Notes: a model not told the origin generated them from the sequence alone. Positions 44,570-54,083 are shown, numbered from the stretch's first letter. The stretch: DNA of 64,000 bases from Candidatus Handelsmanbacteria bacterium (GCA_016867395.1 VGJS01000010.1:1-64000), one strand, 5' to 3'. Translations and numbers: made by a program.

Positions 44570-47206
44570 ATGCCTGCAGGTGTTGTGCCCTCGGTGCGGC
44601 GTTTGTGCCGCCAGGTCTTGCCCCAACTTGTGGAAAGGACCGAGGGCCGGCGCATCCTCGGGGACGTGGAGATGGTGGTCGAGACCGACCGCTGGAATTC
44701 CTTCGACCGTTTTCATCAGACCAGCCAGACCCTGGCCCGCTGCTACGAGGAGGCCGGGGCCGTGGCCGAGATCCACCCCTTGCAGACGGGGGGGCGCATC
44801 GGCAGCGGGCGCTGGGTGATCCAGGAGGCCGAGGACGTGCTGGGGGCGATCCTCGACGTGATCGCCCCAATACACCAGCGCCTGCTCGATTTCCAGCACA
44901 ATCCCTGGCATGTGATCCAGTGGACCAGCGGCACCCCCGAGGGCGGGTTGGAGTGCGAACTGGTCATCCTTGACAGCAAGGAGGAGATCGAGGCCAAGGG
45001 CAAGGATGCCGTGCTGGGCAAGCTGGTGCTGACCAACCAGGAGCCCCGGATGCTGATGAAGCTCCTGGCCGACCGGGGCGCGGTGGGGGTGATCACCGAC
45101 CGGCCCATCGACCGGCTGCCCGAGGCCCTGGCCTGGACCAAGTTCGGCTGGGGAGCGGTGGCCATGGAGTGGGCCACGGCGCGGCTGGTGGGACTGGTGC
45201 TCTCCCAAAACCAGGGCCGCCAATTGCGCCACCTGGCCCAGCAGCGTGGGCCGCTGCGCCTGCGGGTGGAGGTGGATGTGCGGCGCTATGTGGGCAGCCA
45301 CGACGTGGTCAGCGGCCTGGTGCGCGGGGGCGCGGACCCGCAGGACGAGGTTTGGGTGCTGGCCCACAGCTCCGAGCCCGGCGCGGTGGACAACGCCTCG
45401 GGGGTGGCCCTGTGTGTGGAGATTGCCCGGCTGCTCGAAGGGCTGATCGGGGCGGGCAAACTTCGCCGGCCCCGCCGCACCATCCGCCTGCTCAACGCCT
45501 ACGAGTGTTACGGCTTCTTCGGGTACCTCGAAAAGGCCCGCCGGCTCCAGCCGCCCCTGGCCGGGGTGTGCCTCGACACCCTGGGATCCAAACCCGAGGT
45601 CTGCGACGGCCGGCTGGAGTGGCACGCCACCATCCCTATGTCGGCCGGGTTTGTGGATCGGGTGGGGGAGGCGGTGCTGCGGGAGGGCCTTAAGCTCAAG
45701 AACCCCGGGTACCAGCTGTACCCGACCCCCTTCGTCTCCACCTCCGACACCCTGATCGGCGATCCCCAGTACGGCTTCCCCTGCCCCTGGCTCACCACCC
45801 ATCACCGCAGGAGCAGCCGGGGTTTCGACGCGTACCACTCCTCGGCGGACACCATCGAGTTGCTCAGCCTGGAGGGGCTCGAATTGTGCGCTGCGAGCAT
45901 GGCCGCGTACCTGTACTACCTGGCCGATGCCGGCAGCGCCGACGTGGTCGAGCTGGCTGGGGCTGAAACCGAGCGGACCCTGGCCCAGTTGCAGGCCAGG
46001 CCTTCCACGGAACAGGCGTACTTCCTGCGCGAGACCCACGCCGAAGATCTCAGGCGGCTGCGGCGCTGGCTGTGGGGGGGGGAGCGGCACGCGCTGATGG
46101 CCCGCCTGGACGAGTGCGAAAAGCAGGTGGGGCAAGTGGCGGCCAAGCGGATCAAGCCCTTAAAACACGCACCCGGCGCCAGGCGCATTCCCCGGCGCAC
46201 AGGGCTGCTTTCGCCCACCCTGGAGAACACCCCCACGCCCCTGGCCCAGCGCATCACCGGGGCCGGGCTGCCGCCCTGGGCGCTCTTCTGGGCCGACGGG
46301 AAGCGCGACCTGGCCCAGATCGGGGCGCTGATCGGCTGCGAGCAGACCGCGGCGTTGGGGGGGGCCAGCAAGAAGCTGGCGCCCAAGCCCGAGCAGGTGG
46401 CGCAGTTCTTTGAGGCGCACGCGGAATTGGGCTACGCCGAACTGGCTAAGCCGGGGGAGTTCATCACCAGGAGTGGCCTGGTGGTGGACCTGAAAAAGTT
46501 AGGGGTGCAGCGGGGCATGGATCTGATGGTCCACAGTTCTTTGGGGGCTATCGGTTTTGTGGCCGGCGGGGCGGAGACCGTGGTCGAGGCCCTGCTGGAG
46601 GCCATCGGCCCCAGGGGCACCCTGATGATGCCCTCCTTCAACCACCGCAGCGCCCAGGTCTTCAACCCCCTGACCACCCCCACCACCAACGGGGCCATCC
46701 CCGACGCCTTCTGGCGAAGGCCCGATGCCGTGCGCAGCCTGCACCCCACCCACGCCCTGGCCGCCTGCGGGCCCCGGGCCGAGGAGTTCTGCGCCGGCCA
46801 CCTGGAGACGGGCATCTGGGAGCAGGACAGCCCCATCGGCCGGCTGATCCACGGCGGGGGGTACCTTCTGGCCCTAGGCACCACCCACTACACCAGCACC
46901 GCGTACCACGTGGCCGAGAACTCCATGCCCTGCGGCTGCATCGACCCCTTCGGCAACCGCGACCAGGTGGTGCTGCCGGACGGGAGGGTAGAGGAGGTGA
47001 AGGGCTTGGCCTGGCGCAGCGGGGAATGCCCGGTCTCCCCCCACAAGCTAGACCGGGCCCTGGACCGGCGGGGACTGCAATGGCGCGGGCTGGTGGGGAA
47101 CGCCGAGTGCGAACTGGTGCGGGCCTTAGACTTGTGGCAGGTGCGGCGCGAGCAACTGAAAAGGGCCTGCCCCACCTGCACCATTAAACCGGGTTACCGG
47201 AGCTAG
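44570..47206 (+). CDS. M28-type aminopeptidase fused to an AAC(3)-family acetyltransferase
   Basis: Residues 1 to about 470 resemble an M28 zinc aminopeptidase with an inserted PA-like domain. Metal and catalytic residues are readable in LAHSSEPGAVDNASG near residue 265, NAYECYGFF near residue 308 and AYHSSADTIE near residue 421. Residues about 605-870 match aminoglycoside 3-N-acetyltransferases: DLMVHSSLGAIGFVAGGAET, LHPTHALAACGP and DSPIGRLIHGGGYLLALG. AAGGAGG-like sequence (AGGAGG) precedes the ATG. The chain is 878 residues with no frameshift. AAC(3)-family proteins often acylate non-aminoglycoside amines, so resistance is not implied. Confidence 0.82.
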   Translation: MPAGVVPSVRRLCRQVLPQLVERTEGRRILGDVEMVVETDRWNSFDRFHQTSQTLARCYEEAGAVAEIHPLQTGGRIGSGRWVIQEAEDVLGAILDVIAPIHQRLLDFQHNPWHVIQWTSGTPEGGLECELVILDSKEEIEAKGKDAVLGKLVLTNQEPRMLMKLLADRGAVGVITDRPIDRLPEALAWTKFGWGAVAMEWATARLVGLVLSQNQGRQLRHLAQQRGPLRLRVEVDVRRYVGSHDVVSGLVRGGADPQDEVWVLAHSSEPGAVDNASGVALCVEIARLLEGLIGAGKLRRPRRTIRLLNAYECYGFFGYLEKARRLQPPLAGVCLDTLGSKPEVCDGRLEWHATIPMSAGFVDRVGEAVLREGLKLKNPGYQLYPTPFVSTSDTLIGDPQYGFPCPWLTTHHRRSSRGFDAYHSSADTIELLSLEGLELCAASMAAYLYYLADAGSADVVELAGAETERTLAQLQARPSTEQAYFLRETHAEDLRRLRRWLWGGERHALMARLDECEKQVGQVAAKRIKPLKHAPGARRIPRRTGLLSPTLENTPTPLAQRITGAGLPPWALFWADGKRDLAQIGALIGCEQTAALGGASKKLAPKPEQVAQFFEAHAELGYAELAKPGEFITRSGLVVDLKKLGVQRGMDLMVHSSLGAIGFVAGGAETVVEALLEAIGPRGTLMMPSFNHRSAQVFNPLTTPTTNGAIPDAFWRRPDAVRSLHPTHALAACGPRAEEFCAGHLETGIWEQDSPIGRLIHGGGYLLALGTTHYTSTAYHVAENSMPCGCIDPFGNRDQVVLPDGRVEEVKGLAWRSGECPVSPHKLDRALDRRGLQWRGLVGNAECELVRALDLWQVRREQLKRACPTCTIKPGYRS

Positions 47207-47215
47207 GAGCCGCAG

Positions 47216-48130
47216 ATGGCCGCCCGCTATCCCCAGACCATCCTGGTCGGTTGCGAGATCCCCTGGGACGAGCGCGTAGCCCTCCTGGAGGATTCCTTCC
47301 GCCGCGAGATCCGCGCCCTGCGGGGTCATGGCTTCAACCATCTCTACGTTTTTGGCACCGCCGGCGAGGGGTACGCGGTGACGGATAAGCAGTACCGGCA
47401 GATCGCCGAGGTGTTCTGGGAGGAGACCCGCAAGGAAGGGGTCTTCCCGATGGTGGGGGTGATTGCCATGTCCACCCCCAAGGTGCTGGAGCGGATGCGC
47501 TTTGCCTTTGAATTGGGGGTGCGGGCCTTCCAGATCAGCCTGCCGCCCTGGGGGGCGCTCAACGACGGGGAGTACCTGGCCTTCTTCAGCCAAGTGTGCG
47601 GAGCCTTTCCCGAGGCCCACTTCATGCATTACAACCTGCCCAGGGCACGGCGGGTGCTGCTGGGGCCGGAATACCGGCGGCTGGTGGCCGAGGTGCCCAA
47701 CCTGGCTGGCACCAAGAACTACGGCACCGACCTGACCCACATCCTCAGCATCGCCACCGGCGCCCCAGAGTTGCAGCACTTCTACGGGGAACACGGTTTC
47801 CCGCATGGCTGCCTCTTCGGCGAGTGTTCCCTCCTGAGTTCCTTCGGGGCCCTCTTTCCCAAGAAGACCTGGGAGTTTTTCCAGTACGGTGTGGACAAGC
47901 AGTGGGACAAGCTCTTTCCCATGCAGGCCGAATATCTGAAGGTAATGGAGGATTTCCTCGCCCTCACCCAGGGACGCCAGGCAATCGACGGGGCGTACGA
48001 CAAGATGATCGTGCGGGCCTCGGGCCTGGACATGCCCCTGCGCCTGCTGCCCCCGTTCAAGGGCTTCGCCGAGCAGACCTTCAAGAAATGCCAGCGGCAG
48101 CTGCGCCCCCACGCGGCCTGGCGGGGTTGA
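47216..48130 (+). CDS. dihydrodipicolinate synthase/N-acetylneuraminate lyase family aldolase
   Basis: The 304-residue TIM barrel has the DapA-family features. GTAGEG corresponds to the GTTGE motif near residue 45, the catalytic Tyr is in MHYNLP near residue 139, and the Schiff-base Lys is in LAGTKNYGTD near residue 165. A role as a pyruvate-dependent aldolase on a sugar acid fits the regional theme better than lysine synthesis. It begins nine bases after the M28-AAC(3) gene with AGGAG upstream, so the two are co-transcribed. Confidence 0.88.
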   Translation: MAARYPQTILVGCEIPWDERVALLEDSFRREIRALRGHGFNHLYVFGTAGEGYAVTDKQYRQIAEVFWEETRKEGVFPMVGVIAMSTPKVLERMRFAFELGVRAFQISLPPWGALNDGEYLAFFSQVCGAFPEAHFMHYNLPRARRVLLGPEYRRLVAEVPNLAGTKNYGTDLTHILSIATGAPELQHFYGEHGFPHGCLFGECSLLSSFGALFPKKTWEFFQYGVDKQWDKLFPMQAEYLKVMEDFLALTQGRQAIDGAYDKMIVRASGLDMPLRLLPPFKGFAEQTFKKCQRQLRPHAAWRG

Positions 48131-48134
48131 GTCC

Positions 48135-49019
48135 GTGCGCTGCCTGCACCTGAACCCCGACCATTCGGGTGCCAACGAGATCCTCGTCGAGGGCCTGGAG
48201 CGGGAGGTGGTGATCGCGCAGTTGAGCGACACCCACCTGCCGGCGGCCGATGCCCGCGATCCCCATCCGGCCCGACAGGCGGCGGCCTACTACCAGAGTT
48301 ATTTCCGCGAGCGCACCCCAGGGCAGGCCCCGGTGGGGGAGGTCTTTGCCGGCCTGCTAGAAAAGGCCCGGGAGAAGCAGCCCGACGCTCTGGCCCTGAC
48401 CGGCGACATCCTCCACTTCCCCTCGGTGGCCGGCCTGGAATGGTTGTGCCAGAGCCTGGCCGGGCGGACCTACCTCTACACCCTGGGCAACCACGACTGG
48501 TCCTTCCCCTATCTGCCCTGGACCGCAGCCGTCCGCCAGGGGCATTACCCGCGCTTCTTCGGGTTGGCCAAGGGAGATCCGGCCTGCCAGGCACTGCGGG
48601 TGGGCGGCTTGCGCCTGGTGGCCCTGGACAACAGCGTGTACCAGGTGAGCCAGGCCCAGGCCGAGTTCCTGCGCGGCCAGTTGGCTTGGGGGGACCCCTG
48701 CTTGCTGCTGGTCCACATCCCGCTCCAGATCCTCTCCCTCATGCCCGCGGTGATGGCCCGCTGGAATGCGCCCATTGTCATGGGGGCTGAGGAAGGATGG
48801 ACGGCGGAGGCAAGGGCCAAGTGGCGGGTGGGGGAGGTGGAGGAGGGCACCCGGGCCTGTCTGGAGTTGGTGCGGGGGGCGGAGAACCTGGTGGGGGTGC
48901 TCTGCGGGCACGTGCATTTTCCCCGCGCCGACGAATTGCGGCCCAACTGCTTCCAGTACGTGGCCCGGCCCGGTTTCGAAGGCGGGTTTAGGCTCCTTAC
49001 CTTCAAACCCTATGGGTGA
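48135..49019 (+). CDS. calcineurin-like metallophosphoesterase
   Basis: The 294-residue protein has the five metallophosphoesterase blocks: LSDTHLP near residue 30, LTGDILHF near residue 88, LGNHDWSF near residue 118, LLVHIPLQ near residue 195 and CGHVHFPR near residue 260. It should be a dinuclear-metal phosphoesterase; the substrate is unknown. The GTG at 48135 is the most upstream plausible start, four bases after the aldolase stop. Confidence 0.88.
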   Translation: MRCLHLNPDHSGANEILVEGLEREVVIAQLSDTHLPAADARDPHPARQAAAYYQSYFRERTPGQAPVGEVFAGLLEKAREKQPDALALTGDILHFPSVAGLEWLCQSLAGRTYLYTLGNHDWSFPYLPWTAAVRQGHYPRFFGLAKGDPACQALRVGGLRLVALDNSVYQVSQAQAEFLRGQLAWGDPCLLLVHIPLQILSLMPAVMARWNAPIVMGAEEGWTAEARAKWRVGEVEEGTRACLELVRGAENLVGVLCGHVHFPRADELRPNCFQYVARPGFEGGFRLLTFKPYG

Positions 49020-49022
49020 GCC

Positions 49023-50023
49023 GTGTCCACCCCGCTGGGCACTATGCGGCTGAAGAACGGTGAGGAGGTGTAAGCGGGTGTGGTGGTGGGGCCGGACCCG
49101 GACTGGGCCGGGCAGGTGGAGCGCCTCCTGGGACACAAAGGGCCGGTGTGGCAGTGGCAGAATTCGGCGGCGGTGCGCCGGGAACTGGGCATCGAGGCGC
49201 GTTTCTATCTGTTGCACCGGCGCGGGGAGCCCCTGGCCAACTTGGCCACCTTCACCCACAGGGGTGTCGGGCATTTTGGCCATGTGTAGACCGCGCCCCA
49301 GGACCGGCGCCAGGGCGCGGCCTCGCAGTTGATGGGATTGCAGAAGGCCCATTTCCGCCAGGAGGGGGGCGGGCCCTCTTCCTGGGACAGGGGTACAACA
49401 GCGCCCCGTAACACATCTATTTCTCAAACGGCTTTGCTGGCCTGAAGGCAGAGAGCGGGAAGATGGAGTACTACGCCCTGGACAAGGCGGCCTTCGAGGC
49501 CGAGTACTTCGAAAAGGGGGTGGTGCGCGCCGAAGAGGCGCAGTGGCGGCACTGGCCGGCCTCGGCGGCCCTCTTCCTGGGGGATTTCCCCGGGGCGGTG
49601 CGCTGTGCCCCACTTGGATTGCTTGGCTGCTCCTACACCGAAGGGCCCTTCCTGCACCTGATCCAGGGGGACGAGCAGCGCAGGGGGAAGGGGGAGCCGG
49701 CCAGGGCGCGGGTGTTGTGCCAGGTGGCCACCGGGGCGGTGGTGGGGCTGGCGGCGTGGGATTGGGACACCCTCTGGCCCTCCACCTGTGTGGTGGACCT
49801 GTACTGCTATCCCGGGTTCAGGGAGGACGGCTGGGCGCTGCTGGGGGAGCTGGCCCTGCCGGCGGCGGAGCGGTGCGGGGCGTACAACGACGCGGAGTGC
49901 CGGCAGAAGCGGTACGCGCTATTGACCGCGGGCTTCAGGCCCGTGGGCCTGAAGCCCCGGTGGGTGGCCCCGGACCGGGCGCGGACCCGACTGCTGGACG
50001 TGGAGGTCGGGGAAAAGGCTTAG
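49023..50023 (+). pseudogene. broken GNAT acetyltransferase, two-domain
   Basis: The reading begins at a GTG at 49023 and contains the acetyltransferase core FGHV-stop-TAPQDRRQGAASQLM. It is interrupted by TAA at 49071 and TAG at 49287, changes frame near 49365, meets TAA at 49409, then runs open as HIYFSNGFAGLKAESG to the TAG or TAA near 50023. Homologues would read Trp or Tyr at the interrupted positions. The remaining 186-codon frame from 49463 might still be expressed as a C-terminal fragment. It converges on the esterase gene. Confidence 0.75.
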
Positions 50024-51393
50024 CTGATCTCCGCCCCGTAAAACCCCAGCATCGGCAGAAACCGCTCCATGTCCCAGGGTGTGGTGCCTGGGTCATAGCC
50101 CCAGCCGCCGTGGACCAGGGCCCTGCCCCGCAGCGGGCGGGTCAGGTGGAGCTGCACCCGCGCGTCCTGGGAGTAGATCACCCGGGTGATGGGGGCCTCG
50201 CCGGCCACGTCCTCCACCCGGAAGCCGTGGCGGGTTAGGTCGAGGGTGTCCATGCGGCTGGTGACGGGCGCGAAGCTCAGTTCAATGGTCTGCGGGTCCA
50301 ACTTCCTGGCGGCTTGCAGGTCCGGGGCCCGGTGCTCGCCGGGCCGGCCGTACACCAGGCCCAGGGCGGCGCGGGCCAGGCGCTCGCCCAAAAGCAGATT
50401 GCCGGCGGGGCTGATGTGGATCAGGTCCGAGAGGGGCAGGTCCAGGGCCGGGACCACGGCCACCCGCTGGTCGGCGCGGGCCACCTGGCGCTGGGCCTCG
50501 CGCACCTGGGTCCAGCGCCGCTGCGAGCTCTCGTCGGCCACCTGGAAGACCCGATTGAGCTGCACCGTGAGCACCGGCAATTGAGGGTCGCCCAGGGCGC
50601 CGCGCCAGGCTGCCACGGCCTGGGCAAAGCGCTGAGCATAGCTGGCGGCATCGGCATCCGTGCCGGTGTCGCTTTCCCCCTGGTACCACAGAATCCCCCG
50701 CACCCGTCCTCCCATTTTTTTTGCGCAGTGGACCATATTTTCATAGAGTACCGCCTGGCCCTGAGCCGGGTTCCAGGCCGAGAGGGGGGAGCCGCCCAGG
50801 GCGGTCTGCACCAGGCCGATGGGGTGGCCCAGGGCTTGCAGCAGGATGCGGCCGAAGTGCAGATAGGGGGAGTGGCCGGGGTTGGCGGTCTCGCGGTTGA
50901 CGGGGTGCCGGGTGTCGGTGGCGTCGTTCATCGGGTGGGCGGCCAGGGCCCACGCCTCGCTGTTGCGGAAGAGGTGTACGCCCAGTTGGGGGGGGTCGTG
51001 GTACGGGCCGCGGCCGTACCCGGCCGAGTTGCTCTGGCCGGCGATGAGCCACAAATCGCCCACCCCGAGGAAGTGGCGGCTATCGCCCCGGATGGACCAT
51101 TCCCCGGCCAGGTTGCCCTGGTGGTTGAGGCGGGTCTCCAGGCGGTACAGACCGCCGGCGGGGATCTGGCTGAGCTGGGCCGACCAGGTGTGGTCGGGGG
51201 AGGTCTGGGCTGGCTGCCAGCCGCAGACGGCGATGCCGGTGTCCTCGCGCACCAGCCGCACCTCAACCCGGCCCGGCTCAGGGTGGACCCAACGGCCCGA
51301 CAGGGATAGGGCGCCCTGCCCGGAATCGTCCTGCTGGACGATCTGCCAGTCGCTGGGGCCCTGGTCGATGAGGGCGCCGGTGTTCTCGGTCAT
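50020..51393 (-). CDS. SGNH-hydrolase, sialate O-acetylesterase-like
   Basis: The 457-residue protein belongs to the carbohydrate esterase/sialate O-acetylesterase group. The nucleophile Ser is in IAGQSNSAGYGR near residue 131, ILWYQGESDTG supplies the oxyanion Gln-Gly-Glu near residue 235, and DLIHISPAG carries the Asp-His near residue 333. An N-terminal beta-sandwich precedes the catalytic part, and another follows. It likely removes acetyl groups from sugars. No signal peptide is evident. Start is the ATG at 51393; the next gene diverges 63 bases away. Confidence 0.87.
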   Translation of the reverse strand: MTENTGALIDQGPSDWQIVQQDDSGQGALSLSGRWVHPEPGRVEVRLVREDTGIAVCGWQPAQTSPDHTWSAQLSQIPAGGLYRLETRLNHQGNLAGEWSIRGDSRHFLGVGDLWLIAGQSNSAGYGRGPYHDPPQLGVHLFRNSEAWALAAHPMNDATDTRHPVNRETANPGHSPYLHFGRILLQALGHPIGLVQTALGGSPLSAWNPAQGQAVLYENMVHCAKKMGGRVRGILWYQGESDTGTDADAASYAQRFAQAVAAWRGALGDPQLPVLTVQLNRVFQVADESSQRRWTQVREAQRQVARADQRVAVVPALDLPLSDLIHISPAGNLLLGERLARAALGLVYGRPGEHRAPDLQAARKLDPQTIELSFAPVTSRMDTLDLTRHGFRVEDVAGEAPITRVIYSQDARVQLHLTRPLRGRALVHGGWGYDPGTTPWDMERFLPMLGFYGAEIS

Positions 51394-51455
51394 ACTGGTG
51401 TCCTCCCGGTGTGAAGACGCCAATATACCCATCGCGGCGAAAGGGGGCAATTCCG

Positions 51456-52427
51456 ATGGAATACCAGGTCCTGAGGGGCACTGGGATCAAGGTCTCGCGC
51501 CTGTGTCTGGGCGCCATGACCTTTGGCGATCAGGCTCAGGAGGAGGAGGCGCGGGGTATGATCGATGTGGCCCTGGAGGCCGGGGTCAATTTTATCGACA
51601 CCGCCGATGCGTACGTGGGCGGGCGCTCGGAGGAGATCGTCGGCCGAGCCCTCCTGGGCAGGAGGCACCGGGTGGTGTTGGCCAGCAAGGTGCGCTCCGC
51701 CGTGGGGCCGGACCCGCACAAGGATCAGGGCTTGCACCGCTGGCACCTCATCCGGGGAGTGGAGGCCAGCCTGAAACGCCTGCAGACCGATTGTCTGGAT
51801 ATCTGCTATCTGCACGCCCCGGACTACCAGACCCCCATTGAGGAGACCCTGGCGGCCTGCGACACCCTGGTGCAGCAGGGCAAGGTGGTATACGTTGGGA
51901 TGTCGAACTACGCGGCCTGGCAGATGTGCGAGGCCCTGTGGCGCTGCGACCGCCGCCACTGGACCCCCCCGGCGGTGATGCAGGTGGTGTACAACCTGGT
52001 GGCCCGCAGCCTGGAGGCCGAGGGGCTGGGCTTTTCCCAGAAAATGGGCATGGGAATGGTGGTGTACAACCCTCTGGCCGGCGGGCTGTTGACCGGCAAA
52101 CACCGGCAGGCGGAGGGGCCGGAGGCGGGCACCCGCTTTGGGCTGAAGCAGAACTACTACCGGCGCTACTGGAGCCCTGCCCATTTTGCCGCCGTGGACC
52201 GGCTGGCACAGGTGGCTGCCAAGCCCGGCATTCCCCTGACCCAACTGGCCCTGCAATGGCTGCTCTCCCAGCCGCTGGTCGATGCGGTCATCCTGGGGGC
52301 CAGCCGCCAGGCCCAACTGGAGGAGAACCTTCGCCTGGCCCAGGGCCGCCTCGACGCCCCAACGCTAGCGGCCTGCGACGAGGTCTGGCGCGAATTAAGG
52401 GGGGACCACTTCGAATACAACAGATAA
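51456..52427 (+). CDS. aldo/keto reductase
   Basis: The 323-residue TIM-barrel oxidoreductase starts with VLRGTGIKVSRLCLGAMTFG. It shows the catalytic tetrad Asp and Tyr in FIDTADAYVGG, Lys in VVLASKVRS and His in CYLHAPD. NADP-binding loops follow (VVYNPLAGGLLTGK, DAVILGASRQ). It reduces or oxidises a sugar or carbonyl substrate. AAAGGGGG precedes the ATG at 51456. Its stop overlaps the A-run that serves as the terminator of the opposite-strand operon. Confidence 0.92.
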   Translation: MEYQVLRGTGIKVSRLCLGAMTFGDQAQEEEARGMIDVALEAGVNFIDTADAYVGGRSEEIVGRALLGRRHRVVLASKVRSAVGPDPHKDQGLHRWHLIRGVEASLKRLQTDCLDICYLHAPDYQTPIEETLAACDTLVQQGKVVYVGMSNYAAWQMCEALWRCDRRHWTPPAVMQVVYNLVARSLEAEGLGFSQKMGMGMVVYNPLAGGLLTGKHRQAEGPEAGTRFGLKQNYYRRYWSPAHFAAVDRLAQVAAKPGIPLTQLALQWLLSQPLVDAVILGASRQAQLEENLRLAQGRLDAPTLAACDEVWRELRGDHFEYNR

Positions 52428-52453
52428 AAAAGTGGGGAGCCAGATGGCCCCCC
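52426..52453 (-). terminator. intrinsic terminator of the macA-macB-tolC unit
   Basis: Read on the minus strand, a GC hairpin (arms 52446-52453 and 52434-52441, loop ATCT, one mismatch) is followed by a spacer of two bases and six T residues. It lies after the last minus-strand frame at 52499. On the plus strand no T-run follows, so it serves only the tolC side. Confidence 0.65.
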
Positions 52454-52498
52454 GAAGCGCACCCAACAGGCAGAGGCGTTGTGCCCTGCAGCTTGTAG

Positions 52499-52594
52499 CT
52501 ACCGCCCGTCGCTGCCCCCGCCTCCGGGCTGCGCCTCAACGAGAGAGGCTGCGCTGATCAGGAGCGCCGCGCACAGAAAAGTAATGGATTTCAT
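52499..52594 (-). CDS. possible 31-residue exported peptide downstream of tolC
   Basis: Start ATG at 52594 follows AAAGAGGT at about seven bases. The peptide starts MKSITFLCAALLISAASLVE, a credible signal sequence, and ends in a glycine-rich tail before TAG. It lies 31 bases after the tolC stop and inside the operon because the terminator comes later. It may be a real small secreted peptide or the stump of a longer gene. No family is recognised. Confidence 0.4.
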   Translation of the reverse strand: MKSITFLCAALLISAASLVEAQPGGGGSDGR

Positions 52595-52625
52595 CGCTGA
52601 CCTCTTTGGGTGCTGGGGCTGGGGA

Positions 52626-54077
52626 TTAATCGCCGGTTAGCCGGCGCCATTCAATAAGAGCCTTGTTGTAGTCCACCAGCGCCTGTAGCCGGCTGAGGCG
52701 GGCCTGGGCCAGGTCGTCCTGGGCGTCGAGGACCTGGCGCACCGTGGCCAGGCCCAGGCTCAGGCGCTCCTCCAGTTCCTCGAGGTTCTGGGCCGAGAGG
52801 CGCTCGGTCCAGCGGGCCGCCTCCTCGCGCTGGCGGCTGGTCTCGACGCTGCGGTGCTGGTTGCGCACCTGCTGGGCCAGTTGTAGCCGCAACTGCTCCA
52901 GGGCCACCTGCCGCTGCTGCTGCTGAATGAGCTGCTGCTGGACCCGGATCTGGGTGGGGTCCTCGCCGAGGGGGAAGTGGATGCTGAGCCCGCCCTGCCA
53001 GGAGCGGCTGTCGCCGGATTTGAGGCCGTCGAGGTTGTCGCCGTAGGTGCCGCCGATGCCACTAAAGCCCGCCTGGGTGCTCAGCGAGACCGCGGGGCGG
53101 GCCTGGTCCCGGGCCAGGACCAGTTGCAGCTCGGCGTTCTTGAGGTCCAGCTCGGCCCGCCGGTACGCCGGGCTGAAGGCCAGGGTCCGGGCCAGCCCGC
53201 TCTCGGGGTCGCCAGCGAAGGCGGCCACCTCGGGGGCGTCCACGGGACGAACCGCCGCTTGCCAGCTCTGGGAGTGCTGGTCCAGGCCGAGTAGGGTCAT
53301 GAGCAGGTCCTCGTTCTGGCGCAGGCCGGCCTGGGCGCCGACGATCTCCTGCTGGCGCTGGGCCACCCCCACCTCGGCCTGTAGGATGTTGCTGACCGGG
53401 TCCGAGCCCACCTCGGCGCGGACCTTGGCGGTCTCCAGCACCCGCTGGGCCCCGGCCAGGAACTGCTGGCGCAGTTGCAGGTTCTGCCCCGCAAGGAAGA
53501 GGTCCCAGTAGGCGCGACTCACCTCGGCGCGCAGGTCCTGCGTCTGCCCTTGCACCGTCAGTTCGGCGGCGCTGAGGGCGTTGCGGGCCACCCGCAGGCC
53601 GATGCGGTTCACCCCGCCGCGGCCCTGGAACAGGGGCTGGGAAAAGCTCAGGTTGAGGCCGGAGCGGTAAAGGGGGTTGAGGGTGGTGAAGGCGGCGTTG
53701 TTGGAGGAGCGGTCGTTGCTAAAGGTCAGGCTGAGACGGCCGCCCGTGGCCAACTCCTGGGACAGGCCCAGGCCCAGGCCCAGGGCGTTGCTGGTGGAGA
53801 TGGTGACGGCTTCGAGCCGCGAGGTGGAGGGCGAACGGCTGGACTGGTTGTTGAGGCTGGCAGTCAGGGTGTGGCCAAAGCGGGCCTGCTCCTGGGCCAC
53901 GGAGCGCTCCTGGAACTGCTGGCCCAGCCGGGCGCTGCGCAGGCCCAGGTGGCGCTCCAGGGCCATGGACACGGCCTGATCGAGGGAGATTTGCAGGGTA
54001 TCCTGCTGGGCCGGGGCCGGGGCCACGGCCGCCAGCGCCGCCAGAGCGCAGCAGGCGAGAAAACGTCTAAGCCTCAT
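52626..54077 (-). CDS. tolC: TolC-family outer-membrane efflux protein
   Basis: The 483-residue protein has a signal peptide of about 24 residues and two TolC repeats. Helical stretches rich in Gln, Leu and Ala (for example QQQRQVALEQLRLQLAQQVR near residue 395) alternate with strand segments such as LSFSQPLFQGRGG. It should form the trimeric outer-membrane channel for the MacAB pump. The operon order is macA, macB ATPase, macB permease, then tolC. Stop is TAA. Confidence 0.9.
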   Translation of the reverse strand: MRLRRFLACCALAALAAVAPAPAQQDTLQISLDQAVSMALERHLGLRSARLGQQFQERSVAQEQARFGHTLTASLNNQSSRSPSTSRLEAVTISTSNALGLGLGLSQELATGGRLSLTFSNDRSSNNAAFTTLNPLYRSGLNLSFSQPLFQGRGGVNRIGLRVARNALSAAELTVQGQTQDLRAEVSRAYWDLFLAGQNLQLRQQFLAGAQRVLETAKVRAEVGSDPVSNILQAEVGVAQRQQEIVGAQAGLRQNEDLLMTLLGLDQHSQSWQAAVRPVDAPEVAAFAGDPESGLARTLAFSPAYRRAELDLKNAELQLVLARDQARPAVSLSTQAGFSGIGGTYGDNLDGLKSGDSRSWQGGLSIHFPLGEDPTQIRVQQQLIQQQQRQVALEQLRLQLAQQVRNQHRSVETSRQREEAARWTERLSAQNLEELEERLSLGLATVRQVLDAQDDLAQARLSRLQALVDYNKALIEWRRLTGD

Positions 54078-54083
54078 AGATCC

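Noticed and set aside
44570-47206. Aminoglycoside resistance determinant
   Set aside because: The AAC(3)-like part is the tail of a peptidase fusion. The family includes acetyltransferases with other substrates, and there is no resistance context.
52426-52453. Terminator for the aldo/keto reductase on the plus strand
   Set aside because: The hairpin is followed by T residues only when read on the minus strand.
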